A stretch of DNA of 64,000 nucleotides from Cynocephalus volans (lineage: Eukaryota > Chordata > Mammalia > Dermoptera > Cynocephalidae): NCBI RefSeq assembly GCF_027409185.1, contig NC_084463.1, forward strand, positions 48,416,907 to 48,480,906, in the 5' to 3' direction. Position 1 is the first letter of the stretch, and each line of letters begins with the position of its first letter. Shown piece after piece: positions 1 through 13,110 of this stretch. The notes beneath the pieces were generated by a model. The model saw nothing but the letters and a program-made list of their open reading frames with translations, was not told where the DNA came from and ran no database searches. A program made the position numbers and the translations under genes.

Positions 1-533
1 ATTCAAGTCTTGCAAAGATGTATATGTAAAGAAGATTCATGAGAGCATTATATTAACAAGAGGAACCTGATAAAAATCTATTACTTTTTATTTTTTATTT
101 TTTTTTATTTTTTATTTTTTTAAATTTTATTTTGTCAATATACATTGTGGCTGATTATTGCTCCCCATCACCAAAACCTCCCTCCCTTCTCCCTCCCCCC
201 CCAACAATGTCCTTTCTGTTTGCTTGTTGTATCAACTTCAAATAATTGTGGTTGTTATATCTTCTTCCCCCCCCAGTTTTTGTGTGTGTGTGTGTGTGTG
301 AATTTATATATTAATTTTTAGCTCCCACCAATAAGTGAGAACATGTGGTATTTCTCTTTCTGTGCCTGACTTGTTTCACTTAATATAATTCTCTCAAGGT
401 CCATCCATGTTGTTGCAAATGGCAGTATTTCATTCGTTTTTATAGCTGAGTAGTATTCCATTGTGTAGGATGTACCACACTTTCCGTATCCACTCATCTG
501 ATGATGGGCATTTGGGCTGGTTCCAACTCTTGG

Positions 534-2864
534 CTATTGTAAAGAGTGCTGCGATAAACATTGGGAAACAGGTATACCTTTGACTTGATGATTTCCATTC
601 CTCTGGGTATATTCCCAACAGTGGGATAGCTGGGTCGTATGGTAGATCTCTATCTGCAATTGTTTGAGGAACCTCCATACCATTTTCCATAGAGGCTGCA
701 CCATTTTGCAGTCCCACCAACAATGTATGAGAGTTCCTTTTTCTCCGCAGCCTCGCCAGCATTTATCGTTCACAGTCTTTTGGATTTTAGCCATCCTAAC
801 TGGAGTTAGATGGTATCTCAATGTGGTTTTGATTTGCATTTCCCGGATGCAGAGTGATGTTGAGCATTTTTTCATATGTCTGTTAGCCATTTGGATATCT
901 TCCTTAGAGAAATGCCTATTTAGCTCTTTTGTCCATTTTTTAATTGGGTTGCTTGTTTTCTTCTTGTACAGTTGTTTGAGTTCCTTATATATTCTGGATA
1001 TTAATCCTTTGTCAGATATATATTTTGCAAATATTTTCTCCCACTCTGTTGGTTGTCTTTTAACTCTGTTAATTGTTTCTTTTGCTGTGCAGAAGCTTTT
1101 TAGTTTGATATAATCCCATTTGTTTATTTTTCCTTTGGTTGCCCGTGCTTTTGGGGTCGTATTCATGAAGTCTGTGCCCAGTCCTATTTCCTGAAGTGTT
1201 TCTCCTATGTTTTCTTTAAGAAGTTTTATTGTTTCAGGATGTATATTTAAATCCTTAATCCATTTTGAGTTGATTTTAGTATACGGCGAGAGGTATGGAT
1301 CTAGTTTCATTCTCCTGCATATGGATATCCAGTTATCCCAGCACCATTTGCTGAAGAGGCAGTCCCTTCCCCAGTGAATAGGCTTGGTGCCTTTGTCAAA
1401 GATCAGCTGACAGTAAGTGTGTGGGTTGATTTCTGGATTCTCTATTCTATTCCATTGGTCAGTGTGTCTGTTTTTATGCCAGTACCATACTGTTTTGGTT
1501 ATTATAGCTTTGTAGTACAGCTTAAAGTCAGGTAGTGTTATGCCTCCAGCTTTATTTTTTTTGCTCAGCATTGCTTTGGCTATGCGTGGTCTTTTATTGT
1601 TCCATATAAATGTCTGGATAGTTTTTTCCATTTCTGAGAAAAATGTCTTTGGAATTTTGATGGGGATTGCATTGAATTTGTATATCACTTTGGGGAGTAT
1701 GGACATTTTCACTATGTTGATTCTTCCAATCCAAGCGCATGGGATATCTTTCCATCTTCTTGTATCCTCTCTAATTTCTCTCAGCAGTGGTTTGTAGTTC
1801 TCATTATAGAGATTTTTCACCTCCTTGGTTAACTCAATTCCTAAGTATTTTATTTTTTTGGTGGCTATTGTAAATGGGCAGGCTTTCTTGATTTCTCGTT
1901 CTGCATGTTCACTATTGGAGAAAAGAAATGCTACTGATTTTTGTGTGTTGATTTTGTATCCTGGTACTGTGCTGAAATCATTTATCAATTCCAACAGTTT
2001 TTTTGTAGAGGTTTTAGGCTGTTCGATATATAGGATCATGTTATCTGCAAACAGGGACTGTTTGACTTCATCTTTTCCAATCTGGATGCCCTTTATTTCC
2101 TTCTCTTCTCTGATTGCTCTGGCTAGTACTTCCAACACTATGTTGAATAGGAGTGGTGAGAGTGGGCATCCTTGTCTAGTTCCTGTTCTTAAAGGAAAAG
2201 CTTTCAGCTTTTCCCCATTCAGGATGATATTGGCTGTGGGTTTGGCATATATGGCTTTAATTATGTTGAGATACTTTCCCTCTATACCTAACTTATAGAG
2301 GGTCTTTGTCATGAATGAGTGCTGAACTTTATCAAATGCTTTTTCAGCATCTATAGATATGATCATATGGTCCTTGTGTTTGAGTTTATTAATATGGTGT
2401 ATCACATTTATTGATTTGCGTATGTTGAACCAACCTTGCATCCCTGGGATGAATCCCACTTGATCGTGATGAATAATTTTACGTATGTGTTGCTGTATTC
2501 TGTTTGCTAGTATTTTAGTGAGGATTTTTGCATCTATATTCATCAAGGATATTGGCCTGTAGTTTTCGTTTTTGGTTATATCTTTACCTGGTTTTGGTAT
2601 CAGGATGATGTTTGCTTCATAGAATGAGTTTGGGAGATTTGCGTCCGTTTCAATCTTTTGGAATAGTTTGTAAAGAATCGGTGTCAATTCCTCTTTGAAT
2701 GTTTGGTAAAATTCTGCTGTGAATCCATCTGGTCCTGGGCTTTTCTTTGTTGGGAGCCTTCTGACAACAGCTTCAATCTCCTTTATTGTTATTGGTCTGT
2801 TCAAATTTTCTACGTCTTCACGGTTCAGTTTTGGGAGCTTATGTGTGTCCAGAAATTTATCCAT
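534..2864 (-). pseudogene. L1 ORF2 segment: reverse transcriptase and C-terminal Cys-rich region
   Basis: An open segment of 776 codons covering most of ORF2p downstream of the endonuclease. It contains the RT core (KSPGPDGF near the start, then [14 protein letters not shown]) and the C-terminal zinc-knuckle-like cluster [19 protein letters not shown]. The catalytic box, normally FADD in L1, reads FADN here; the Asn codon is at 2040-2042. That substitution removes one of the two metal-binding aspartates, so the encoded RT should be inactive even without the frameshift that separates it from the endonuclease segment. Coordinates start at an internal Met; the true ORF2 start is the one at 4149. 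Confidence 0.92.
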
Positions 2865-2967
2865 TTCCTCCAGATTTTCAAACTTGTTGGCGTATAGTTG
2901 TTTATAGTAGTCTCGAATGATTCCTTGTATTTCAGATGAATCAGTTGTAATATCGCCTTTTTCATTT

Positions 2968-4149
2968 CTAATTTTGGTTATTTGAGTCTTCTCTCTTCTT
3001 TTTTTTTGTTAGCCATGCTAATGGTTTGTCAATTTTATTTATCTTTTCAAAAAACCAACTTTTTGATTCGTTGATCTTTTGAATTGTTTTTTGGTTTTCA
3101 ATTTCATTCAGTTCTGCTCTGATCTTAATGATTTCTTTCCGTCTGCTAACTTTAGGTTTGGATTGTTCTTGTTTTTCTAGTTCTTTAAGGTGAAGTGTTA
3201 GGTTGTTCACTTGCCATCTTTCTATTCTTCTGAAGTGAGCATTTAATGCAATAAATTTTCCCCTCAATACTGCTTTTGCAGTATCCCATAGGTTTTGGTA
3301 TGATGTATCATTGTTTTCATTAGTTTCAATAAATTTTTTGATTTCCTGCTTGATTTCTTCTTGGACCCATATGTCATTAAGTAGAATGCTGTTTAATTTC
3401 CATGTGTTTGTATAGTTTCCAGAGTTTCGTTTGTTATTAATTTCTAGTTTTAATCCATTGTGGTCTGAGAAGATACATGGGATAATTCCAATTTTTTTGA
3501 ATTTATTGAGACTTGATTTGTGACCTAATATGTGATCTATCCTGGAGAATGATCCATGTGCTGATGAGAAGAATGAATATTCTGAGGTTGTTGGGTGGAA
3601 TGTTCTGTAGATATCTGCCAATTCCAATTGGTCTAGAGTCTTGTTTAGATCTTGTGTTTCTCTACTGATTCTTTGCCTAGATGATCTGTCTAATATTGAC
3701 AGTGGGGTGTTCAGGTCCCCAGCTATTATGGTATTAGTGTCTATTTCCTTCTTTAGGTCTAATAGAGTTTGTTTTATAAATCTGGCTGCTCCAACATTGG
3801 GTGCGTACATATTTATGATTGTTATGTCTTCTTGATGGATCAGTCCTTTTATCATTAAGTAGTGTCCCTCATTGTCTCTTTTTATGGTTTTTAGTTTAAA
3901 GTCTATTTTGTCAGATATAAGAATAGCTACTCCAGCTCGTTTTTCTTTTCTGTTTGCATGGTAAATCTTTTTCCATCCTTTCACTCTTAGTCTGTGTGAA
4001 TCTTTATGGGTGAGGTGGGTCTCTTGTAGGCAGCATATAGTTGGGTCCTGCTTTTTGATCCAGTCAGCCAGTCTGTGTCTTTTGATTGGGGAATTTAAGC
4101 CTTTTACATTAAGAGTTGTTATTGAAAGGTGTTGATTTATTCCTAGCAT
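2968..4149 (-). pseudogene. L1 ORF2 segment: apurinic-like endonuclease domain
   Basis: N-terminal 393 codons of ORF2, beginning at the genuine ORF2 ATG (4149) soon after the ORF1 stop. It carries the exonuclease-endonuclease-phosphatase fold signatures CLQETHL (catalytic Glu) near residue 40 and [10 protein letters not shown] (catalytic Asp/His) near residue 230. The frame is lost in an A-homopolymer around 2999-3010, where an indel moves the following, otherwise recognisable ORF2 sequence into another frame. Homopolymer indels are also common sequencing errors, so this lesion alone is not proof of decay; the FADN change is independent of it. Confidence 0.92.
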
Positions 4150-4336
4150 TTTATTGGTTGTTTGGTTGTCTTAGGTGTCTTTTGTTCCTTGCTTTCTGAT
4201 TTACTGTTTGTTTTCTGTGTTTGTTGGTTCCTTAGGTTGTAGATAGTGCTTTTGTTAGCTTGTTTTCTCTTCATGAATGCCATTTTTATTATACTAGCGG
4301 GTTTAGATTTTTCTTGGGTTTTTATGGCAGTGGTAG

Positions 4337-5318
4337 TTATTTTTCAGGAACCAAACCCAGTACTCCCTTGAGGATTTCTTGTAAGGGTGGTCGTGTGGTA
4401 GTGAACTCCCGCAGTTTTTGTTTGTCTGAGAAATATACTATTTGCCCCTCATTTCGGAAGGATAGCCTTGCAGGGTAGAGTATTCTTGGCTGGCAATCTT
4501 TGTCTTTTAGTATTTTGAAAATATCATCCCATTCCTTTCTAGCTTTTAGGGTTTGTGATGAAAAGTCTGATGTTAACCTGATTGGGGCTCCCTTATAGGT
4601 GATTTGACGCTTCTCTCTTGCAGCTTTTAAGATTCTCTCTTTGTCTCTGAGTTTTGCCAATTTGACTATGACATGTCTTGGAGAAGGTCTTTTTGGGTTG
4701 AATACATTTGGAGATCGTTGAGCTTCCTGGATCTGAAGATCTGTGATTTTTCCTATACCTGGGAAGTTTTCTGCCACTATTTTGTTGAATATGTTTTCAA
4801 TGGAATCTCCATTTTCCTCCCCTTCTGGAATACCCATGACTCGGATATTTGATCGCTTATGGTTGTCTGATATCTCTCTCAGATTTTCTTCAATGTCCTT
4901 GATTCTTTTTTCTTTCTTTTTGTCTGCTTGTGTTATTTCAAACAGCCCATCTTCAAGTTCAGAGGTTCTCTCTTCAACTTCGACAAGCCTGCTGGTTAAA
5001 CTCTCCGTTGTGTTTTTTATTTCGTTGAATAACTTCTTCAGTTCAGCAAGTTCTGCTACATTTTTTTTTCAGGACATTGATTTCCTTGTACATTTCCTCT
5101 TTCAGATCCTGTATACTTTTCCTCATTTCATCATGATGTCTAGCTGAGTTTTCTTGTATCTCATTCAGTTTCCTTAGAATTATCACTCAAAATTCCTTAT
5201 CAGTTATTTCAAGGGCTTCTTGTTCTATAGGATCTAGAGTTTGAGATTTATTAACTTTTGGTGGTGTACTTTCTTGATTTTTTGTATTTCTGGTATCTTT
5301 TTTTTGGTGTTTATTCAT
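4337..5318 (-). pseudogene. L1 ORF1 (RNA-binding chaperone), disrupted
   Basis: ORF1 runs from an ATG at 5318 to the stop at 4337, about 327 codons, close to the usual length. The C-terminal half (4337-4837) is open and holds the conserved RRM/CTD-like region, including the GIPEGEE and ENIFNKIV segments and the KAAREKRQITYKG stretch. The N-terminal coiled-coil half is broken by an in-frame TGA near 5185-5190 and by a shift at the T-run at 5061-5068. It sits upstream of ORF2 in the normal L1 order. Confidence 0.85.
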
Positions 5319-6049
5319 TGTTGCAGGGGGTTTCACAGTCCACCGGTTTGAGACTAATGACTAACTAGGATGTTGCTGTGGTTGCCAATTTCGTATGGCT
5401 CCCTCCGTGACTGCTCAGTTGGCCTCTAGTGCCTTGTGTGTGTGGTTGCCTCGGGTCTTGGGCTTCTCCGGGGAGCCACCTTTCTGGTCAGCTTGGACTC
5501 TGCTGGGCTGGTGGATCACATACCACAGGGTGTGTGATCTCTGTTGAGCTTTCACTTCCTGTGCAGGACTTCTCCCTGTTCCGTGTGCTCTGGCCCAGGC
5601 TGTTAGATCGTGCAGTGGCGACCCCACCGGGTGTGTGGTTTCTGTCGAGTCTCCGCCTCCCTGGCCGCATGTCTCCCCACTCTGTGCGCACTGTGCTGGG
5701 CTGGGGCATGTCTTCTGCACCCCTCGTCTATCAGCTGGGCCTTCAAGACCCTGCTCGGCACCGTCTCGCCCAGGAAGTCTACCAGGTTTCTGCTAGGCAC
5801 AGACGACCGGTCTCTCTGGGTGCCTTTGTAGCACTATGTAGATCTTTCTCGGGTCTTGTTCACCTTTGTATCCCCCCAGTATAAACCGAGTCTAGTGCCC
5901 ACCTGCAGCCAGCTCTCCGGCAGGCTCAAGCGGACCTGGGAACTCTCCTACAACACTATTCCCAACCAGAAATTCACTTCCTTTCATTATGGTGCCAAAA
6001 CCTGGGAAGGGTTTTGGCCAATGTTGTGGACAATCCCCTCTCTCCTGAA

Positions 6050-6841
6050 GTGATTGGCCCTCGGCCACCCTTCCTGGACCTGCCAAAACTGGGTGCCTGT
6101 GGGACTCTCTACTTTTGTTGTTTCAGACCAGACATCCAACACTGGCCTCAATTCAGGGTGAGTCAGTGGGTCTGTCCTGCCTACTTCTACAGTTCCCCCA
6201 ACTACTCTATGACTTTGGTCTCTACGAAGCCCAGGTGCCTGGCCAAGGGAACTCTTCTCATGCCCCCCAGCTATTGGAGGACACTCCTCTAGCTGGTCAG
6301 TGGCTTTTCTCTTGAAAAGAAGGTGGACATCAAAGGGGATGCCCTTTGCTGGCACTCTTCTTCTACCAGGACTGACTGCCCTTTCTCACCCTCTACACGG
6401 GATCCTCACACTCCAACTCCATGCTCTATGCCCTTGGGCCGTCTCCTGGCCAATTTCTCAGCCTCCAGGGAGACATTAAAACTCAAACGCCTTGTTGCAA
6501 TGGATCCCAGTGGCCACAAGATGGCACTCGATTTAGACACTCACGGAAATGGCAAAAGCTGTAGAGTTTCCTTGTTCAGGCCTTTTCCTGTCTCTGAATG
6601 CATTCTTCTCTGCTGCTCCCAGACTCTTCACCCCCTTTTTCTTTAGAATAAAAACCCTTACCTCATCTTCCTGCCTATGCCCCTTTATAAACCCCAGAAC
6701 AGGCTTCAGAAGTTGGGATGATTTTAGTCATCCCCCAGATGCTGGTTATCTGAATAAACCTTCTAATCCTTGCACCAACTTCTGGACTTTTGAGTCATTT
6801 GTTTAATGTGAGAGGGCAGCTGAGTCTAGTCTGTTGGTAAC
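6050..6841 (+). mobile_element. Probable endogenous retrovirus LTR / LTR-proximal fragment
   Basis: The right part looks like the U3-R-U5 end of a retroviral LTR read on the plus strand: a TATA-like ctttataaacc near 6683, an AATAAA near 6753, a short U5-like tail and an end at ...ggtaaca (6841). The left part (6050-6600) is moderately GC-rich without an intact reading frame and could be adjacent retroviral sequence. The family is not identified and the left edge is arbitrary. Confidence 0.45.
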
Positions 6842-7780
6842 AGTTGCACCAACTTTCCCCATGTCCAAACTGGGAAAGTGATGAAGACAGATCTCAGTGG
6901 CTGTTGCAACATGCCGGTTTCTTCAGGAAGACTTACATTTCATTAGCATGAAGACAGAGGATAGTGTTGTCAATAATATGCAAGTATGAATTATTGTCAA
7001 TATTGCCAGCCTGATATTTGAGTGTACATCTATTAATAGAAATAGTGTTATCTAGATCAATCCTAATGTGATCACCTAAATGAGCTCTCATCTCTGGGAC
7101 TAATTACTCTCTTATGCTGAAAACGTAGGTGATTCTTCATTTAGTATCATGGGATTCATCACTTTCAGGGCTCCTTCAGGGATCATACTGCTCTATGTGA
7201 AAGTTTGATCTCTTTGAACTCAAATTATACAGACTCCAGTACTGAACAAAAAGCACAGCCAAAGAGGGGGGAGATATTTTTCCTAGGCATTGGGATAGGA
7301 GATAGGTGGTAGGTGATCTGGTTTTCATGTTGGGGATGTGTATTTATGGAGTTAAAAATGCCCGGCTCCCTGCAAGCCCATCCTGGACTCTTGCCACTTG
7401 CTTCCTCTGCTTGGGGAGACAGCACATTTTGAATGAATGCTCCAGCTGTGTGGCCCGAGCCTGGCCTTCTTGGGCATGAGGAATGTTGGCAGAGTCTGAC
7501 AGATAAGGCCTCACCAACCTGTGCCTCTTGGGACCGTCCCTGGAGGCTTCAATAGAAAACTTGTTTTTTAAAAAATGAAGTTTACTTCCTGTGATAATGA
7601 AAGCAGTCAACAGGGAACAGTGAAAGGATCACACTTTTTCAAAGAGCAGACTAATCAGAAAATCTCCAGAGGGTTAAACTGCGGCATGCTGGTGTCAAAT
7701 ATGATGTATCGTGAATACAAGATATATCATATTTTTATGTTTGTATGAATACATAGATGCATGTATGTATACACACGTTT
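6842..7780. other. Intergenic, nothing recognised
   Basis: AT-rich non-coding sequence with only short chance reading frames. No repeat family or exon was recognised. Confidence 0.5.
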
Positions 7781-8275
7781 CCTGTTTATTTTGAAAATAT
7801 TTAAGACTTACAGAAAAGTCACAAAAATAGTAAAGAATATACCCTTCACTAAGCTTCTCCTAAGGCTGACATTTTATATAACCATAATATAGTTTTCAAA
7901 ACCAGGAAATTAACATTGACATAACACAATTAACTAAGCAACAGGACTTACTCACATTTCACCAGCTTCTTCACTATGTCCAGTCCAGGATCCCACATTA
8001 CATTTAATTGACCTATCTTCTTCATCTCCTTCTATCTCTGATGGTTCCTCAGTCTTTCCTTGACTTTTTTGACCTTATCGCTTACAAAGACTTCTGCTCA
8101 GTTATCTTATAGAATGTCCCTCAGTTTGGGTTTGCTGGCTGTTTGCCAATTATTAAATAGAAGACAGGCATTTTTGGCAAGAATGTCATAGAATGATGTG
8201 TCTTTATAGAACATCATATCAGATGGTACATAATGTCGATACATCTTGTTAGTGATGATGTTAACCTTGATTAGC
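7780..8275 (-). repeat. Old L1 3'-region fragment
   Basis: Contains the degenerate motif around 'acagaaaagtcacaaaaata' and following text that recurs at about 15,170-15,430 and 29,440-29,580. It resembles the 3' part of old mammalian L1M elements. No open reading frame. Confidence 0.45.
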
Positions 8276-8559
8276 GAAGACAGATTTTGAATTAGGAGTT
8301 GGTGTGGGCAAAACAAGCCACAACCAGTGGAATGTTCCAGCCTGTGTGAGGGGCTGGTCTTTGCTTGGAAGTAAGCTTGCCCACTCACGGGTCAGTAGGG
8401 GGACTCGTACACTAGGAGGACTTCTCCTCAGTGGGGCCTGGGCTGCCGGAAACCCCAATCCCTTCTTCAGGGCTTAAAGAGTGTGGCTGGCTTTATTTGA
8501 CTTTGTCAATCCTGTGCTCTAAGATAGTGTTTCTCAAACCCTTTGACCATGACCTATAA

Positions 8560-8800
8560 TAATAACAGTAACAAGCATGATAAAAAATAGATAAATAAAT
8601 GACACTGAGCGAGGCACTGTACTAAATGTTTTCCATTTAATATTTTTTCATTTAATTCTTATGACAACTATACGAGGTAGGTCCTGTATTATGTTTATAA
8701 TTTTTAGTTGAAGAAATCAAGAACCAATGAGATTAAGAAAGCCACAAAGTCACAAAGTCACAAAGTTCTAAAGAGGTGGTGCCAGGATTCAAGTTCATGT
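8560..8800 (-). repeat. MIR SINE fragment
   Basis: Degenerate MIR core: 'gaggcactgtactaaatg', then 'cttatgacaacta' and a tail with the 'cacaaagtcacaaag' segment, in the order expected for MIR on the minus strand. Confidence 0.5.
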
Positions 8801-8924
8801 TTCCCATCTGCTGACCATTCACCATACACTACCTGGCCTCTCACCAGCCCCAGGGCCAAAGGAGGAATCGGTGTCATGAAAGGACCCACTCTTCTCACAC
8901 TCATGCTCACACACCATAAACCAC

Positions 8925-9168
8925 ACACACCACACCAGACACACTGCATACATACCACAAACACACACGTGCACCCACACATACACATATCACACACCAC
9001 ACATTACACACACCACACACACCCATGCACGACACACATACCACACATATACAAACACCAAATACCGCAGATTACATACTTCACATCACACACACAAACA
9101 CATTACACACACCATATCACACACACACACCACTCCAAACACACCATACACACACACTTATGCACATG

Positions 9169-9220
<52 letters not shown>

Positions 9221-9236
9221 ACACACCCACACACCC
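8925..9236. repeat. Compound (CA)n microsatellite
   Basis: About 310 bp of CA/CAT/CAC-rich sequence ending in a pure CA run at roughly 9171-9218. The His/Thr-rich reading frames across it are artefacts of the repeat. Confidence 0.95.
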
Positions 9237-9249
9237 ATGCACTTACAGT

Positions 9250-9750
9250 CACGTAATTTTTTTAAAAGTTGTGCAAATAGAATCTATCTCTACCAGGTGT
9301 GATGCTCTGAAATTTTGTCTTGTTTTCCATTTCATTTTTTAAAATGTTGGACATTTACTACTACATTCATGGTTGTCTAAAGGGTGGGAAAACTCTGCCC
9401 ACAGGCAACTAGGCAGATAGACACCAGCACTATCCTTTCCTCCGTATATCAACCCTGGGACCAGACAGCAGAGGGACCTGGTGGGTGAGGACAGTGTGGA
9501 CTGGCTGTGCCACAGACATGTCTGAGAAAGTGTGATTGTGAGTGTAGCATAAGCGTTACAATTTTTGGGTTTCTCCATGTAAATTTTGAGGATGCTTAAT
9601 TCAGTGATTTGCCACATATTTTGCTAAATAAAAGATATGTACTTTGATGGAAAGCCACAAGAGAATGGTCTAAGATACCTTAAAAAATGTTTTTGAAGAA
9701 AAGTTCAACCCCTTGTAACCAAAGTCCTTATAGCTAATTTGTACTTTCCC
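9250..9750. other. Intergenic, nothing recognised
   Basis: No exon, no clear repeat family and no long reading frame seen. Confidence 0.4.
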
Positions 9751-9751
9751 A

Positions 9752-10262
9752 GGTGATGACCAACAAAATGAAAATTACTAAGACCTTTGTGAGGTCTTTG
9801 TAGTAAAGGGTTGACTCAACAGGTCTGGGATGTTCAAACCCTGCATATTCCAAAAAAAGGCCTTGCCTGGCTCCCTGGGAAACAATATCAAAGCCTATGG
9901 AATATCCTGCCTGATAAAAGTATCTTTGTTTATCTGGGGCTTGGACCACCCCAGATAGTTTATGCTAACAATGTGATTTACAGTGGGGGCCTGGGGCCAG
10001 GTGATACCAGCATGACTGTTGGAGTGGCTGGGGAGGAAGGTCAACTACACGGGGGTCAGTCATAGCTATTTGACCCTAGTAAAACGCTGGACACCCACGC
10101 TCGGGTGAGCCTCTTTGGTTGGTGATAGTCTATGTGTTCTCACACATTGCTGCTGGGAGAACTATGCACTGTCTGTACAGCTGCACTGGGAGAAGAACAC
10201 TGAAAGCACACACCTGCTCTATCCTGAACCCTATATGTGTTTTACCTTTGCTGATTTTATTT
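9752..10262 (+). repeat. Probable ERVL-class LTR remnant
   Basis: The 3' portion (for example 'tcacacattgctgctggga' and 'ttacctttgctgatttta') resembles the end of an old ERVL-type LTR such as LTR33. The family is assigned from memory of the motif. No coding capacity. Confidence 0.4.
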
Positions 10263-11935
10263 TATTTTTTCTCCAGCTTTATTGAGAAATAATTGTTATA
10301 TTTGAAAACTGCCTATAATTCATGTACACACTTTGGTAAGTTTGGACGTATGTGTACACTTGTGGTAACATTGCCACAATCAAGGTAATAAATCCATCTC
10401 CTCCAAAGTTCTCTTGTGATCCTTTATTTTTGTTTTGTTTTGTTTTTTGGTGGTAAGAACACTTAAAATGAGATTTGCTCTCTTAACAAATTTTTAAGTG
10501 CACAATACCTTATTGATAACTACAGGCACTATGTTATATAGCAGATCTCTGAAACTTACTCATCTTGTACAATGGTAACTTTATACCCATGGACCAACAT
10601 CTCCCCTTATCACCCTCCTCTCATCCCATTCTATTGTCTACCTCTATACATTTGACTATTTTAAGCTTTATTAAGGTATAATTGACAAATAAAAACTATA
10701 TATTTATGGTGCAGAACATCACATTTTAATATGTGTATATATTATGAAATAATTAAATCGAGCTAAGTAAATTATTCATTACTTCATATTTTCTTGCTAA
10801 GTTCTACTCTTTGCAATTTTCAAGTATACAGTGTATCATCCCTAACTATAGTCACCATGCTGTACAATAGCTTTCCAGAACTTGCTCATCCTGTCTAACT
10901 GAAACTCTGTAGTCTTTCACCAACATCTCTTCATCCCCCCACCCATCCCGGGACCCTTCCCTTGCCACTGGCTACCACCATTCTACTATCTGCTTCTACA
11001 AGTTCAATTTCCTTAGATTCCCCATATAAGTGAGATCATGAAGTATTTGTCTTTCCGTGCCTGGCTTATTTCATTAAACGTAATGTCCTCCAGGTTCTTC
11101 CATGTTGTCACAAATGACAGAATTTCCTTTTTATAAGACTGAATAGTATTTCATAATGTATATGTATCACATTTTTTAAAATCCATTCATCCATTGATGA
11201 CTGTTGTGAATAGTGCTGCAATGAACACGGGAGTGCAGATATGTCTTCAACGTACTGATTTTATTTTCTTTTGATGTATACCCAGAAGTGGGATTGCTTG
11301 ATCATATGGTAGTTCTATTTTGAATTTCTTGAGGAAACTCCATACTGTTTTCATAATGGCTGTACTAATTTACATTCCCACCAACAGTGTACAAGGATTC
11401 CCTTTTCTCTACATCCTTACCAACACTTTTAATCTTTTGTTAAAATAATAAGACCTACTCTAGCAGGTGTGAGATGGTAACTTATTGTGGTTTAAATTTG
11501 CATTTCCCTGATGATTAGTGTTGAGCATTTATTCATATTCCTTTTGACCATTTGTATGTCTTCTTTTGAGAAATGACTATTTAGGGTCTTTGTCCATTTT
11601 TTAAGCTTGTTTTTTTTGTTTTTTGTTTTGCTAATAACCTAATTTCTTATGTATTGTGGATATTAACCCCTTATATGATGTGTAGTTTCCTTACATATTT
11701 TGAATCTGTGTTCCTTAAATACTTCGGATATTAACCTTTTATGAGATGTGTGGTTTGTAAACATTTTCTCCCATTCTGCAGGTTGTCTCTTCACCTTGTT
11801 GATTGTTTACTTTGCAACTGTTAATTTGATGCAATCCCATTTTTCTATATTTGCTTTTGTTGCCTGTGCTTTTGGGGTCAAATGCAAAAAAGTCATTGCC
11901 CAGAACAATGTCAGGATGAATTCCAACCAAAGAAA
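10256..11935 (-). repeat. Old, decayed L1 fragments (3' UTR and ORF2 end)
   Basis: Begins with 'ctccagctttattgagaaat', typical of old L1M 3' ends, and continues through the complement of the ORF2 C-terminal region (near 11,760-11,900, 'cattttctcccattctgcag'). There are many stops, and at least two overlapping 3'-end fragments seem to be concatenated. Confidence 0.75.
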
Positions 11936-12669
11936 GCAGTTGAGAGAGAGTTAGGAGTGCAGGGATTAGGGTAGGAAAAGGCTTCTGTCCGACCTTGGTA
12001 GACCAGAGGAAACAATCAGGGCTTGCTTTTTCAGAAAATAATAATAATAATAATTGGAACCCTCATTTATTTATTTGTAAAATGTTTTTTCTGCTATACC
12101 TCTGGGGGTGAGGGAGTCAAATTACAGAGAAGTAGACTCACTCAGGGATTTGGGAACTAAGGCCTGGACCTCCTTGCTTCTGTTGGGGAGGCCCAAATTC
12201 AGGCCTCTGTTAAAAAGGAATGATCCAAAAGCAACTTAGTGGTGGTCACTGTACTGTGAGCAAATCAATGCTTTTCAGAAAGAGTTCAACCAGAAGTTTC
12301 TGTTTTACCTTTATGTAACAGAAACTCCAATTGAATATGGACCTCTATGCTGCTTCCCTGAGATTTGTCTGAATTGCCTGGGCTCCCAGGCTGTGTATGG
12401 GAGGCTGGTGCTCTGTACTCCTCAGATTGGCAGCTGAGATCTGGCCTGCATGCATGTACAGGAATCAAGGGCCCACATAGGAACCCACGCTTACCCATGC
12501 TGACCCTCAGCTCCTTGGTGGGGGGTGGATAGGACAGCCCTGGAGGTGTTTGGCTCCCTTCCTGCTCCCCAATCCACTCACTTTCAAGTCTGGTGCTCTC
12601 GAAAATTTAAGACATTAAATACCTTAATGGTAATTAAGGTTTGAAGTTTTAAAAACCATATATACTCTG

Positions 12670-13110
12670 CTGACCCCAATTTATCTCTCTAGCCAGGATC
12701 TTCTCCTTGAACTCCAGATGTGTCCACCAGCATGTTAATAGGCACTTCACCTGGAATGCGTCAAACTGAACTCCTGATCTCTGCCCACCCCAGTCCCAAC
12801 TACTTCTCCCACCACCATCTTCACTGATTTAACTAATGGCACCTCTGCACTTTCAGTTTTTCAAGCCAAAAACCAGGGAGTCATCCTGGACTCTTCTCTT
12901 GCACTCATATCAACAAATCCCACTAGCTCTACCTTGGAAGTATATCCTGTGACCCACTACTTCTCGGCACCCCCACTGCTACCACCCTGGTTTCATCCAC
13001 CCTCTTCCCCTGTCTGGATATCTCTGTAGCCTCCCAGCTTCTCTCCTCTCCCTGCATCTGCCCTTGGCCATCTTTGTCTATTGTCAGTGCAACAGCTGGA
13101 GACCTCATCT
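12670..13110 (+). repeat. LINE-2 (L2) fragment
   Basis: Degenerate L2 sequence: 'ggagtcatcctggactctt' and 'caaatcccactagctct' in L2 order and orientation. No intact frame. Confidence 0.6.

Larger units (their letters stand above)
75..6020 (-). mobile_element. Near full-length LINE-1 (L1) retrotransposon, inactive
   Basis: An L1 lying on the minus strand: the A/T-rich 3' tail is at the left (about 75-125), followed rightwards by the 3' UTR, ORF2 (534-4149), a short inter-ORF spacer, ORF1 (4337-5318) and a GC-rich 5' UTR reaching roughly 5.9-6.0 kb. ORF2 retains long open stretches, so the insertion is younger than the other L1s here. It is nevertheless broken: a frameshift in an A-run near 3000, a changed RT active site, an in-frame TGA and a further frameshift in ORF1. 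The 5' boundary is approximate because I could not find a matching target-site duplication for the left flank. Confidence 0.9.

Noticed and set aside
664-2298. Plus-strand open frames of 85-157 codons across the first 2.3 kb
   Set aside because: They are antisense to L1 ORF2; the minus-strand frames carry the RT motifs.
5415-5884. Overlapping Pro/Ser-rich frames on both strands near 5.4-5.9 kb
   Set aside because: They lie in the GC-rich L1 5' UTR; open on both strands from composition, no domain.
8708-9342. His/Thr-rich proteins of about 100-180 residues
   Set aside because: Products of the CA microsatellite.
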